DNA of 36,914 nucleotides from a virus. The notes beneath the pieces are model-generated. The model made no database searches, had not been told where the DNA came from, and saw only the letters and a program-made list of their open reading frames with translations. Location of the stretch: the IMG/VR virus record IMGVR_UViG_3300005264_000020, positions 1 through 36,914 of that record. One strand, written 5' to 3'. Within the stretch, counting starts at the first letter, position 1. Every line of letters begins with the position of its first letter. The position numbers and the translations under genes are program-made. This document shows positions 7,954 through 15,826 of the stretch, in pieces.

Positions 7954-8914
7954 TGGTGGATTAGATTCACAGATAGTAATCAAAATGATACAAGAGCAAA
8001 ATGTAGAAGTTATTGCATTGTTTATTGATAATGGTTTCTTACAACAAAATAATGAATGGTTAATAAACCAATCAAAAGAATTGCATATACAATTAGAAAT
8101 AATTGACATTAAAGAAACATTTATCCAAAACATTTTATTTACTCCTAAATATGGTTATGGTAAGAATGGTTTTAACCCATGTTTAGATTGCCATGAAAAT
8201 TACATTAAGGTTGCGTGGGAATATGGAATAAAGCATTATGGGTTAGATAAGTTTTTTATTGTTAATGGTGACGTTGTTGGTCAAAGGGGGATGTCTCAAA
8301 CCCATGATAGAATAACACAAATGAATAAAAATTTAAAGGGTATTTTTAAATATGTAGTAAGACCATTATCGGCAAAACTATTAGACCCTACTATTCCTGA
8401 ATTGCTTGGTGTTGTAGATAGGAATAAATTCTTGGCTATTAGTGGAAAAGGTAGGAAACAACAGATGCAATTAATCAAACAATATAATATAACTGAATAT
8501 CAAGAGCCTAGTGGTGGTTGTTTATTAACAGAACGTTCGTTTAGTAATCGACTAACAGAGGTGATTAAATTGTCTAAATTTGAAGTGTCTGATATAAACA
8601 TTCCTAAGGTGGGAAGACATTTTAACATTGGTGGTGTGTATTTGATAATCAGTAGAACGTCAGCTGAAACTGAAACAATGCACAACTACGAAGGATGTAA
8701 TTACATTAAATTATACCAACCTAAAGGTATTAAGGGTGCAATTGCATTGATGCATAAAAATAAATCATCTTACATTGATATTAAGCATAGTTTAGAATTA
8801 TTGTTAGATTATGGTAATACAGAAGACAAATATTATGAGGTTGTGATTAATGATGTTATTTACAATGTAATGCCAAAAGATAAATCTAAGTATGCACGTT
8901 ATTTAGTAGATTAA
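7931..8914 (+). CDS. PP-loop ATPase, ThiI/MnmA-like tRNA sulfurtransferase
   Basis: 327 residues. The ATP-pyrophosphatase PP-loop SGGLDS is at 8-13. A conserved NPCLDCH puts Cys84 and Cys87 in a CxxC, GDVVGQRGMSQ follows at 113-123, RPLSAKLL at 144-151, and SGGCLLT brings Cys197. This pattern fits the stand-alone PP-loop family related to ThiI and MnmA, in which ATP adenylates a tRNA uridine before sulfur transfer. Three conserved Cys suggest an iron-sulfur cluster or persulfide chemistry of the truncated-ThiI kind; that is inference. The C-terminal third (240-327) is less familiar. A phage copy would modify host or phage tRNAs; no tRNA gene was seen here. QueC-type preQ0 synthesis is less likely because the NPCxxCH/RPLSAKLL pattern belongs to the thiolase group. 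Confidence 0.8.
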   Translation: MKAIILFSGGLDSQIVIKMIQEQNVEVIALFIDNGFLQQNNEWLINQSKELHIQLEIIDIKETFIQNILFTPKYGYGKNGFNPCLDCHENYIKVAWEYGIKHYGLDKFFIVNGDVVGQRGMSQTHDRITQMNKNLKGIFKYVVRPLSAKLLDPTIPELLGVVDRNKFLAISGKGRKQQMQLIKQYNITEYQEPSGGCLLTERSFSNRLTEVIKLSKFEVSDINIPKVGRHFNIGGVYLIISRTSAETETMHNYEGCNYIKLYQPKGIKGAIALMHKNKSSYIDIKHSLELLLDYGNTEDKYYEVVINDVIYNVMPKDKSKYARYLVD

Positions 8915-8944
8915 AAAATATTAATAAATTAAAAAATAAAAATT

Positions 8945-9178
8945 ATGAAGAATAAATTAACAAAAATTAATGAATGGATTTTAAGTAATACGAATAAAAT
9001 ATTTAGAGGGATTATTTTGAATGTTTTGTATTTTGTGGTAATGCTTGGTGGTTTTATTAGTTATTCGCTTGATGGAACAACTAGTGACTGGCAATGGTGG
9101 TTAAAAGTTTTTATATTTGCTATTATAATTAATATGCATGCACCAATTAATAATTTCATTCGTAAATATGGTTGGTAA
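8945..9178 (+). CDS. Two-span membrane protein
   Basis: 77 residues with two hydrophobic segments, about 22-42 and 52-66, joined by a short loop (DGTTSDWQWW), and a charged N terminus. Function unknown; placed between the PP-loop enzyme and a coiled-coil gene. Confidence 0.6.
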   Translation: MKNKLTKINEWILSNTNKIFRGIILNVLYFVVMLGGFISYSLDGTTSDWQWWLKVFIFAIIINMHAPINNFIRKYGW

Positions 9179-9233
9179 AATTATTACCATTATCATTTGT
9201 CTGTTATGTGTTTTTTGTTTATATTTCAAATAA
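9168..9233 (+). CDS. Possible 21-residue membrane peptide
   Basis: An ATG at 9168 overlapping the end of the 8945 gene opens a 21-residue frame: MVGK followed by a purely hydrophobic, Cys-containing span. Too short to be sure; it could equally be chance in A/T-rich sequence. Confidence 0.25.
   Translation: MVGKIITIIICLLCVFCLYFK
9196..9227 (+). promoter_or_regulatory. Promoter-like site of the TATAWTTC variant
   Basis: TTTG at 9196-9199, a 20-base spacer and TATATTTC at 9220-9227, then CAAATAAAAAC just before the ATG at 9240. The last base of the -7 element is C instead of the usual G. The same variant recurs at 25383-25413 and 34156-34187, each shortly before a gene start. Confidence 0.4.
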
Positions 9234-9239
9234 AAACGC

Positions 9240-9902
9240 ATGGCAGACATAAATATACCATATAATGAATACATGGAGTTACTACATAAGTTAGAAACTC
9301 ATCATAATAAAATACTTGAGTTAGAACAAAATCAACAAAAAATATTGCTTGAAACTGAACAACATACGTATGAACATGTTAATGGTACTAAAGCAATAGA
9401 TATTATTGTTAAGGATGTAAGGTATATTAATTTGGATGAGTTTAAAGAAATCCACAAACAAGAAATTATCAAAGAGTTGACTGATAGTTATAAATCACAA
9501 TTAGATGGAAAGCAAAAAACAATTGATAGTTTAACCAAACATAACAAAAATACATTGGTTAATCTATCTAAGTATAAAGATGAAGTTTCAGCTCTTAAAT
9601 TAGAAAATGATAAAATAATTAGGCAAGCAACAGAAATTGAATCACAATTAAAGAATAATATAAAACAATTGACGGATGAGTTTAGTCATAAAACTGAAAT
9701 GCAGTTGAATAAATATAATTCAAAAATATTAGAAGTTAATGCAATAAAACAGAAAAATATAACGATTGAATCACTAACAAGTGAAAAGAGTATGTTGAAA
9801 CAACAAATAATATTAATCAAAGATACTGTTGATAAATACAAACAAGAATTAGATATGTATAAAAATAAAAAAACGTTAGTTCAACGAATATTTAATAAAT
9901 AA
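9240..9902 (+). CDS. Long coiled-coil protein
   Basis: 220 residues, nearly all charged helix with heptad spacing from about residue 75 to 210 and no globular motif. A short basic C terminus (VQRIFNK) ends it. No signal peptide or membrane span. It could be a scaffold or oligomerisation protein; function unknown. Confidence 0.7.
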   Translation: MADINIPYNEYMELLHKLETHHNKILELEQNQQKILLETEQHTYEHVNGTKAIDIIVKDVRYINLDEFKEIHKQEIIKELTDSYKSQLDGKQKTIDSLTKHNKNTLVNLSKYKDEVSALKLENDKIIRQATEIESQLKNNIKQLTDEFSHKTEMQLNKYNSKILEVNAIKQKNITIESLTSEKSMLKQQIILIKDTVDKYKQELDMYKNKKTLVQRIFNK

Positions 9903-9906
9903 TTTT

Positions 9907-10125
9907 ATGAATACAACATATACAATAAATCAGTTTTTAATTAAAAATGATTTTAAAATAGTAGGTAATACTGCAATTAATGATAAATGTAAAATAATTA
10001 TACATTCAAAATATTATGAATTAACATATTATGACAAAAAACTGTTTAGTCTTGATTTAAACATATATTGGTTAATTGGTGTGTTAACATATAACAAATT
10101 AATAAATAAAAATTATGAACAATAA
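9907..10125 (+). CDS. Small hypothetical protein
   Basis: 72 residues, Lys/Ile/Tyr-rich alternating pattern suggesting a small beta-rich fold (KIIIHSKYYELTYYDKKL near 31-48). It starts 4 bases after the coiled-coil gene and overlaps the next start by 11 bases. No family recognised. Confidence 0.55.
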   Translation: MNTTYTINQFLIKNDFKIVGNTAINDKCKIIIHSKYYELTYYDKKLFSLDLNIYWLIGVLTYNKLINKNYEQ

Positions 10126-10498
10126 AATACAGAGTTTATTATCGGAGCGTAAATTCATTTGGGATAAATGGCAAGAAACGTTTGATGAAACACTTGGAGA
10201 TTATACCGAAGATGAACCAAACCAAATTGATGTATTGGGTGATTCCATATTTAAAATGATTAAAAATCATCACGCTAATTTAGATGTTGATTTTATCATT
10301 GAAACACTTACTAAATTAGGACATGCACCAAATATTATTTATGATGATGATGGTCGGTTTGCTGTTTCTGGTAATGGTTTTATGGCAATTCATGATGGAG
10401 ATATGCCTTACGAACATACTATAATAACAATTGAAATTGAAAAAGGGCAATGGTTTGATAATATACGAGAAGCATTAATTCATTATATAAATGATTAA
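10115..10498 (+). CDS. Acidic hypothetical protein
   Basis: 127 residues, acidic, with an N-terminal helical half and a compact IIYDDDGRFAVSGNGF segment around residue 75-90. No catalytic motif that I can name. Part of the tightly spaced run leading to the YhdJ-like gene. Confidence 0.65.
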   Translation: MNNKIQSLLSERKFIWDKWQETFDETLGDYTEDEPNQIDVLGDSIFKMIKNHHANLDVDFIIETLTKLGHAPNIIYDDDGRFAVSGNGFMAIHDGDMPYEHTIITIEIEKGQWFDNIREALIHYIND

Positions 10499-10500
10499 TT

Positions 10501-10650
10501 ATGAAATTTAATTTTAAAAAACGAAAAGGAATTTGTAAACATTGTGGGAAAAAAATGACAATTTATAAAAATGGTATGTGTACGATTTGTTATTATAGTA
10601 CAAAACAAGATAAATTTGCAATGTTTCCACGACCAAGAACCCAAAAATAA
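10501..10650 (+). CDS. Tiny zinc-ribbon protein
   Basis: 49 residues with CKHC and CTIC separated by about 15 residues, a classic small zinc ribbon, in a basic context (MKFNFKKRKGI at the start). The stop at 10648-10650 directly abuts the ATG of the methyltransferase gene at 10651, so the two are likely co-translated. Function unknown. Confidence 0.65.
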   Translation: MKFNFKKRKGICKHCGKKMTIYKNGMCTICYYSTKQDKFAMFPRPRTQK

Positions 10651-11490
10651 ATGATAACTGAGTTTGGAAATAATAATCATAAAATATATCAAGGTGATAC
10701 TATTCATGTTTTGCGAAATAGCATAAAAGATAATAGTATTGATTTAATATTTGTAGACCCTCCATATAATATTGGGAAAGATTTTAATGGAAGAAAGGAT
10801 AAATGGAACACGGATGAAGATTATTTAAACTGGTGTTACGAATGGATAGATTTATTATTAAAAAAATTAAAAAAAACGGGAAGCCTTTACATAATGACAT
10901 CTACCCAATTTATTCCAAATTTTGATATTTATTTAAGAGATAAAATAGAAATATTATCAAGAATTGTTTGGTCGTATGATAGTTCAGGTGTGCAAGCAAA
11001 AAAATATTATGGTTCAATGTATGAACCTATTCTATTCTGTGTAAAAGATAAAAAGAATTACACTTTTAACTCTAGCGATATATTAGTTGAAGCCAAAACG
11101 GGTTCAAAAAGAAAACTAATTGACTACCGTAAAAATCCACCACAACCCTATAATACTAAAAAAGTACCAGGAAACGTTTGGGAATATCCAAGAGTAAGAT
11201 ATAGAATGTCGGAATATGAAAATCATCCTACTCAAAAACCGACAAAACTTTTAGAACGAATAATAAAGGCAAGTTCAAAAGAAGGAGACATTGTGTTAGA
11301 CCCATTTTCGGGAACATTTACAACTTCGTATGTTGCAAAGAAACTTAAACGTAAAAGTATAGGAATAGAAATTGATGAAGAATATTCTAAAATTGGAATA
11401 AGAAGAGTTTTAGAACAATTTACGTTAAATGGGGAAGATTTGAGACCAGAACCTAAAACATATCAACATAAAAATAAAAAAAATAAATGA
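10651..11490 (+). CDS. yhdJ: YhdJ-like DNA N6-adenine methyltransferase
   Basis: 279 residues, beta-class order: catalytic DPPYNIG at 36-42, the AdoMet-binding DPFSGTF at 217-223 near the C terminus. Long stretches match E. coli YhdJ from memory, for example SRIVWSYDSSGVQAKK, YGSMYEPI, KNPPQPYN, KVPGNVW and YENHPTQKP. E. coli YhdJ methylates adenine in ATGCAT; conservation of the regions between the motifs suggests the same target, which is inference. No partner nuclease gene is adjacent, so this is probably an orphan methyltransferase protecting phage DNA or altering regulation. It overlaps the next start by 4 bases. Confidence 0.92.
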   Translation: MITEFGNNNHKIYQGDTIHVLRNSIKDNSIDLIFVDPPYNIGKDFNGRKDKWNTDEDYLNWCYEWIDLLLKKLKKTGSLYIMTSTQFIPNFDIYLRDKIEILSRIVWSYDSSGVQAKKYYGSMYEPILFCVKDKKNYTFNSSDILVEAKTGSKRKLIDYRKNPPQPYNTKKVPGNVWEYPRVRYRMSEYENHPTQKPTKLLERIIKASSKEGDIVLDPFSGTFTTSYVAKKLKRKSIGIEIDEEYSKIGIRRVLEQFTLNGEDLRPEPKTYQHKNKKNK

Positions 11491-11897
11491 TAACAATAAT
11501 ATTAATAATTATATCAAGTATTTTTAATTCTATTATGGATACGTTACAACATCATTATTATGATAGTATATTTTATAAATGGCGTTCTAATCATTTTATG
11601 TTTTATATGACTAACACCGAGAGTTGGAGAAATAAATGGAAAAACGGAAATAAAAAAAATGGAGAAAAATTCATTGGTAGTTCTACTATATTTGCATGGT
11701 TAACTGATTTGTGGCATTTTTCAAAATCTATTCATTTACTAACTTTGTTGTTTGCTATTGTATTATATGAACGGTTTGAAATCTTGTTAGATGTAAATAT
11801 AATATTAGAATATATAATAGTAGTTTTTTCATTAAAAATAATATACGCTGGAGTATTTCAGCTATTTTATGAGTATATATTAACAATAAAAAAATAA
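11487..11897 (+). CDS. Multi-span membrane protein
   Basis: 136 residues with hydrophobic segments at about 2-17, 68-95 and 100-130 and a polar loop (TESWRNKWKNGNKKNGEKF) between the first two. The pattern resembles a widespread uncharacterised Bacteroidota membrane protein with DTLQHH near the start and LTDLWHFSK in the middle. Overlaps the YhdJ-like gene by 4 bases (ATGA). Confidence 0.65.
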   Translation: MITIILIIISSIFNSIMDTLQHHYYDSIFYKWRSNHFMFYMTNTESWRNKWKNGNKKNGEKFIGSSTIFAWLTDLWHFSKSIHLLTLLFAIVLYERFEILLDVNIILEYIIVVFSLKIIYAGVFQLFYEYILTIKK

Positions 11898-11901
11898 AAA
11901 A

Positions 11902-12336
11902 ATGAGTGAAAATTTCTTAAAAAATTTCAAAGACAACAATTTGTCTGAAAAAATCATGTATCTGTTAACCACAGTTGAAGATGGTTATACTGATGTAGTT
12001 GATGTTTATTTACATTTGGATGAACTTTCAAAAATGATAGAAAAAACTAAGTCCAATTTAAAAGAACAAGTTATTTCTAAAGTTAAAGAACAAGAAAATA
12101 ACAAATTAAATCAGAGTGGTTATACATTAAAATTAGTTCAAAGTGGAAAATATAGTTATAAACATATAACCGAATGGGTTAATTATGATACTAAACGAAA
12201 ATCAATAGAAAAAATAGCTAAAGATATGTATAATAATAACCATTCAGAATTTATTGATACTGAAACTGGTGAAATAATACTAGCTGCTAAATATAAACCA
12301 AATAAAATAGGTGTAAAAGCACTATTAAACGATTAA
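11902..12336 (+). CDS. Hypothetical protein with N-terminal coiled coil (Gp157-like flavour)
   Basis: 144 residues: helix-rich N-terminal 70 residues, then a small domain ending KPNKIGVKALLND. The general plan recalls phage Gp157-type proteins but I see no decisive signature. It ends 3 bases before the IMPDH/GMPR-like gene. Confidence 0.65.
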   Translation: MSENFLKNFKDNNLSEKIMYLLTTVEDGYTDVVDVYLHLDELSKMIEKTKSNLKEQVISKVKEQENNKLNQSGYTLKLVQSGKYSYKHITEWVNYDTKRKSIEKIAKDMYNNNHSEFIDTETGEIILAAKYKPNKIGVKALLND

Positions 12337-12339
12337 TAA

Positions 12340-13422
12340 ATGACAGATATAAAATTTGATTTTAATGATATAATATTAGTACCAGCAAAAATTACTAATA
12401 TATCATCAAGAAAAGACGTAAACATATATGATGAAAATGGTATGTTACGCATTTTTACTGCACCAATGTTTGATGTAGTAAACGAAAAAAACAGAAAGAA
12501 TTATAATGATAATAAAATTTACACTATAATTCCACGTAAGTCTAAATACACCAAAGAAGACGTTTCTGCTGAGTTTAATAATTTCATAGCTTATGGGTTA
12601 ACTGATATTAAATATTTGTACTTGGACAATGATATGGACATTAAAGATAAACATTATGCTTTAATTGATGTTGCTAATGGACACATGAAGTCATTAATTG
12701 ATATTGTTCGTGAATTAAAGGTTAAATATGGTGATAAATTAGTTTTGATGGTTGGTAATATAGCTAATCCAGAGACATATCGAGTGTTCAATGATATAGG
12801 AATCGAGTTCATTCGTGTGGGAATTGGTGGTGGCTCGGTTTGCAGTACAACAGTACAAACAGCAGTAGGTTATCCAATGACATCATTACTAAGTGAAATA
12901 AATGAAATTAAAAAAGAAATTGGTGATTATAAAACTAAAGTAATTGCAGATGGTGGGTTACATGGTTATAGTGACATAAATGTCGCTTTGGGTTTGGGTG
13001 CTGATTATATTATGAGTGGTGGGATATTTAGTAAATCATTAGAAAGTAGTGGTCAATGTTATACTGATGAAGTGTTACGTGAAAATGGAAATCAATTAGA
13101 ACAAAATAAAGATGGCATGACTAAATTAAGTTGTGATATAGCATTAGATATTTATTCTAAAGGTGGTATAATTTATAAACTTTACCGTGGAATGTCAACA
13201 AAGTCAGTACAGCGAGAATTAAAGCGAGATACAATAAGAACGTCCGAAGGAATTACTAAATATAATAAAGTAGAATATACATTAAGTGGATGGGTTGAAA
13301 ATTATATAGACTATTTAACTAGTACACTTTCATATTTAGGATATGATGATGTAACTGATTTTATTGGTAGTGCTGAATATGTTTTTATTACACAACAAGC
13401 CTTTAATCGAACAAATAAATAA
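12340..13422 (+). CDS. IMP dehydrogenase/GMP reductase-family enzyme
   Basis: 360 residues of a TIM-barrel enzyme acting on purine nucleotides. Family motifs occur in order: DVANGH at 110-115, the phosphate/catalytic loop GIGGGSVCSTT at 161-171 with Cys168 as the nucleophile, IADGG at 202-206, SGGIF at 226-230 and a YRGMSTKS flap near 283. There is no CBS module, so the length suits GMP reductase (GMP to IMP), as does the VGYP right after the Cys loop; IMP dehydrogenase (IMP to XMP) cannot be excluded. GPGS of the usual loop is GGGS here. With the dUTPase downstream this suggests phage control of nucleotide pools. Confidence 0.85.
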   Translation: MTDIKFDFNDIILVPAKITNISSRKDVNIYDENGMLRIFTAPMFDVVNEKNRKNYNDNKIYTIIPRKSKYTKEDVSAEFNNFIAYGLTDIKYLYLDNDMDIKDKHYALIDVANGHMKSLIDIVRELKVKYGDKLVLMVGNIANPETYRVFNDIGIEFIRVGIGGGSVCSTTVQTAVGYPMTSLLSEINEIKKEIGDYKTKVIADGGLHGYSDINVALGLGADYIMSGGIFSKSLESSGQCYTDEVLRENGNQLEQNKDGMTKLSCDIALDIYSKGGIIYKLYRGMSTKSVQRELKRDTIRTSEGITKYNKVEYTLSGWVENYIDYLTSTLSYLGYDDVTDFIGSAEYVFITQQAFNRTNK

Positions 13423-13424
13423 TT

Positions 13425-13694
13425 ATGAAAACAAAAACATACAATACTGAATTGGTGGATTGTGAAGTACAGCTCCCATTATATGCTTATTTTCAAGAAG
13501 ATGGAATGAATGAAGAGTATGTAAAAATAACACATAAAGGTACTTATATATTAAAATTTGATTATATAAAGAGTTTTCAATTTATACCAAATAATAAAGA
13601 TTATGCAATAATAGATGAAAGTTACATACGCAATCAAACAACTGAATCACATTATGATGAAGCATTAGTAGATTTTAAAGACTATATAAAATAA
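13425..13694 (+). CDS. Small hypothetical protein
   Basis: 89 residues, acidic, aromatic, no motif recognised. It lies between the purine enzyme and the dUTPase with gaps of 2 bases on both sides, so it belongs to the same transcript and perhaps the same pathway. Confidence 0.6.
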   Translation: MKTKTYNTELVDCEVQLPLYAYFQEDGMNEEYVKITHKGTYILKFDYIKSFQFIPNNKDYAIIDESYIRNQTTESHYDEALVDFKDYIK

Positions 13695-13696
13695 AT

Positions 13697-14251
13697 ATGA
13701 AAATACAAATTAAGTATCATAACGGTGCATCAACATTAGAACAACATGGAAATTGGGTTGATGTGTATCCTGGTAAGGAATATAAGTTTAAAGCACCAAT
13801 TATAAATCGAATAAACGTTAATGGTGAAGAGCAAGTTATATTTGATTTTCAAATGATAAATTTGAAAATATCAATAAATCTACCCAAACATTTTGAAGCA
13901 CTAGTTGTGCCTAGAAGTTCAACCTTTAAGAATCAAGGTTTAATCCAATCTAACGGCATTGGTATTATTGATGGTGGTACAAACGCTATAATTGGTTTAA
14001 AGTCATCAGACAAGGTAAAACAAGGTTACATTGGTGATGATGATATATGGCATTTCCCAGCAATTGCATTACGAGAAACTATAATAACAACAGATAAACC
14101 AATATGTCAATTTAGAATACAACCAAGTATGAATGCACCTATATGGATTAAATTGAAATGGTTATTTAATCGTAGAATTAAATTTGTAGAAGTGGATTAT
14201 TTAAGTAATGTTAAACGTGGTGGATTTGGTAGTAGTGATGTATTAAAATAA
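13697..14251 (+). CDS. dut: dUTPase
   Basis: 184 residues of the trimeric dUTPase fold, which hydrolyses dUTP to dUMP and keeps uracil out of DNA. PRSS (motif 2) is at 72-75, the uracil-binding NGIGIID (motif 3) at 86-92, the DKPICQFRI segment (motif 4) at 133-141 and the P-loop-like RGGFGSSD (motif 5) at 174-181. Unusually, about 17 residues (GGTNAIIGLKSSDKVKQG) separate the catalytic IID from the GYIGDDDIW that normally follows it directly, so the uracil-pocket hairpin is enlarged. Last gene of its run. Confidence 0.85.
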   Translation: MKIQIKYHNGASTLEQHGNWVDVYPGKEYKFKAPIINRINVNGEEQVIFDFQMINLKISINLPKHFEALVVPRSSTFKNQGLIQSNGIGIIDGGTNAIIGLKSSDKVKQGYIGDDDIWHFPAIALRETIITTDKPICQFRIQPSMNAPIWIKLKWLFNRRIKFVEVDYLSNVKRGGFGSSDVLK

Positions 14252-14311
14252 AACACATGGGTAAATTAGTAACGTTAATATGCGAAATACAATTATCAAC
14301 AATTGATAATT

Positions 14312-14446
14312 TATAATTTAAAACCAACCGTTGTTTATAGGTACGTGTTATATCGAATTGTTATTAATAAATATTTAGATAAAATTAATTATGAATTAAT
14401 AGAAACTAAAAAAGATAAGTTATTAACCATTAAACACATAAATTGA
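14312..14446 (+). pseudogene. C-terminal fragment of a paralogue of the 22690 gene
   Basis: The frame 14312-14446 encodes YNLKPTVVYRYVLYRI, INKYL, YELIETKKDKLLTI and a stop. It lines up along its length with the last 44 residues of the 22690 gene (YNLKPTDKYRYRLYRI, INKYI, YELITNDEILTI). Upstream, the matching DNA has lost about two bases and the frame runs into TAA, so no start remains. A 19-residue ORF at about 14259 is not a convincing N terminus. This is a relic left by duplication of that gene. Confidence 0.7.
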
Positions 14447-14477
14447 GAAATAACTAAAATTATTATAAGTGAAAAAG

Positions 14478-14533
14478 AACACCGTTCGGGTATAATTTGT
14501 GGGTATTATAAATAGTTATACCCGAACGGTGTT
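14478..14533. repeat. Perfect 17-bp hairpin with 22-base loop
   Basis: 14478-14494 is exactly complementary to 14517-14533, and the stem contains the GC-rich core ACCGTTCGGG, striking in this A/T-rich DNA. It ends 15 bases before the start codon at 14549. No long T-run follows on either strand, so it is an atypical terminator; a leader-RNA structure or protein-binding site is equally possible. Confidence 0.7.
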
Positions 14534-14548
14534 ATAAAAATATACAAA

Positions 14549-15004
14549 ATGAAAATAGTAAAAACAAAAGTAGAATTTGGTAGAGGTGGTTCATTGAACT
14601 CATTTGAACTGATAACTGAGAATGAATATGGGTTTTTTCAATATGCTATGAAAAATGAATTAACATTATATCTTGGTGAAGTGAATGGAAAACATTCTGA
14701 TGTGGATGTTATGCTCGAACAAAATGATGATAGGTTTAAATTTATTGACATAGATGATGACAAAGTTGATTTTTTAACCAATGTAATAGAAATGACCAGT
14801 TTTGGTGATGTGTGTTTTTCTGATGAAATAAAAACAAGTGTTTTTAAACATTTTGGTTCAATGAATGACATTGATTGTGAGGTTGATTTTGCTGATAAAT
14901 GTTATGACTATAATATAATAAAAACAACACAATTAGATGAAACATTAATTGCTAGTTATAATGCTAACACCCGACCTAACAAAGAATTATTAAACAATGA
15001 ATAA
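14549..15004 (+). CDS. Acidic hypothetical protein
   Basis: 151 residues, acidic, with an N-terminal FGRGGSLN loop and many Asp/Phe alternations (FKFIDIDDDKVDFL near 73-86). No family recognised. The long hairpin 14478-14533 lies directly upstream; the next gene overlaps its end by 8 bases. Confidence 0.65.
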   Translation: MKIVKTKVEFGRGGSLNSFELITENEYGFFQYAMKNELTLYLGEVNGKHSDVDVMLEQNDDRFKFIDIDDDKVDFLTNVIEMTSFGDVCFSDEIKTSVFKHFGSMNDIDCEVDFADKCYDYNIIKTTQLDETLIASYNANTRPNKELLNNE

Positions 15005-15213
15005 TTATACATGTTGCATTTGTGGTGTTAATCAAATAAAACCATTACAGATTGATTATACTACACCACCAAACCAAGAAATAACATATTGGGATGGTGG
15101 AACAGTTGATTTGATTTTATTTGGTTATGGTAGTAAGCATGACATGAATAGTTATTATGTGGCTATATGTGGCTATATGTGATGATTGTGTTGTAAAACT
15201 TGAAACTGAATAG
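14997..15213 (+). pseudogene. Zinc-ribbon gene frameshifted by a 10-bp tandem duplication
   Basis: As read, the frame gives 61 residues ending VAICGYM at 15182. A 10-base unit is present twice at 15161-15180. Removing one copy restores YYVAICDDCVVKLETE and a stop at 15211-15213, directly before the next gene at 15216. The restored 68-residue protein has N-terminal CCIC and C-terminal CDDC, a sensible zinc ribbon. The duplication is therefore a recent slippage lesion, an assembly artefact, or a reversible switch. Confidence 0.7.
15161..15180. repeat. 10-bp tandem duplication
   Basis: GGCTATATGT occurs twice back to back, and the two bases before it extend the identity. It breaks the reading frame of the 14997 zinc-ribbon gene. 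Confidence 0.9.
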
Positions 15214-15215
15214 AT

Positions 15216-15530
15216 ATGAGTGTAACATATAATTTAACAAAAGTAGAAAATAATAATAATATTTCAGAAAAGCAATTAACTTTTTTGATAGATTTGTATG
15301 TTAAAAATCCAAATAACTATATTGATTCAGAAGACCCTAAAATTATAGTAGAATATATAGATAAATTCCAAGCAAGTAAAATCATAAAAACATTATTATC
15401 TTATGAAATTGTTGTGATTACATTTAACGATGAACCAACTGAAAATAAACAAATATTTAGTCAAGTTGATTATTTTAAAACATTGAGCATAGAAGATGCA
15501 ATATCTAATTTTGAAAATACTATTGATTAA
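15216..15530 (+). CDS. Hypothetical protein
   Basis: 104 residues, Lys/Ile/Asp-rich. The segment ISEKQLTFLIDLYVKNPNNY near 19-38 followed by an EYIDKFQASKII helix resembles the small helical domain (SEKQLxFLxxL...ASxxI) used by many phage proteins with a DUF3072-like or HeH-like helical repeat. Naming a family would overreach. Confidence 0.6.
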   Translation: MSVTYNLTKVENNNNISEKQLTFLIDLYVKNPNNYIDSEDPKIIVEYIDKFQASKIIKTLLSYEIVVITFNDEPTENKQIFSQVDYFKTLSIEDAISNFENTID

Positions 15531-15565
15531 AAATATTGATTTTTATATTTATAGATAAAAACATT

Positions 15566-15705
15566 ATGAACAAAAGAACGGAATTAAAAATGGTCATGGT
15601 GCTGGTTTTTTAGATGATAATGCTAAGAAGTTAGATGCGATTGCAGAAAAAATGGGTACGAAAGAAGTTTTTTCCAATGATGATGGTGAAATTGAAATTT
15701 ATTAA
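15566..15705 (+). pseudogene. Gene remnant, C-terminal coding piece
   Basis: An ATG at 15566 reads MNKR and then hits a stop after 14 residues. One frame over, sequence from about 15580 reads GIKNGHGAGFLDDNAKKLD, AIAEKMGTKEVFSNDDG, EIEIY and a stop at 15703-15705, which looks truly coding but has no start. It lies in the 431-base interval 15531-15961, which otherwise holds a terminator and a minus-strand remnant. Probably a truncated or frameshifted gene; function unknown. Confidence 0.45.
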
Positions 15706-15710
15706 CATTC

Positions 15711-15760
15711 AAAATAACAAAATGGGACATTAAATTAATAATGTCCCATTTTGTTATTTT
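15711..15760. terminator. Bidirectional terminator, 22-bp perfect stem
   Basis: 15711-15732 is exactly complementary to 15739-15760 with a 6-base loop. The stem carries ATGGGACAT in its centre and A/T-rich ends (AAAATAACAAAA and its complement), giving U-rich tails on both strands. It separates the + strand remnants from the minus-strand genes ending at 15962. Confidence 0.8.
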
Positions 15761-15826
15761 ATGATGTTTTATATAATAAAATAATATTGTTTTTTAATAT
15801 AAATTTTATTATATTTACTAACAGTT

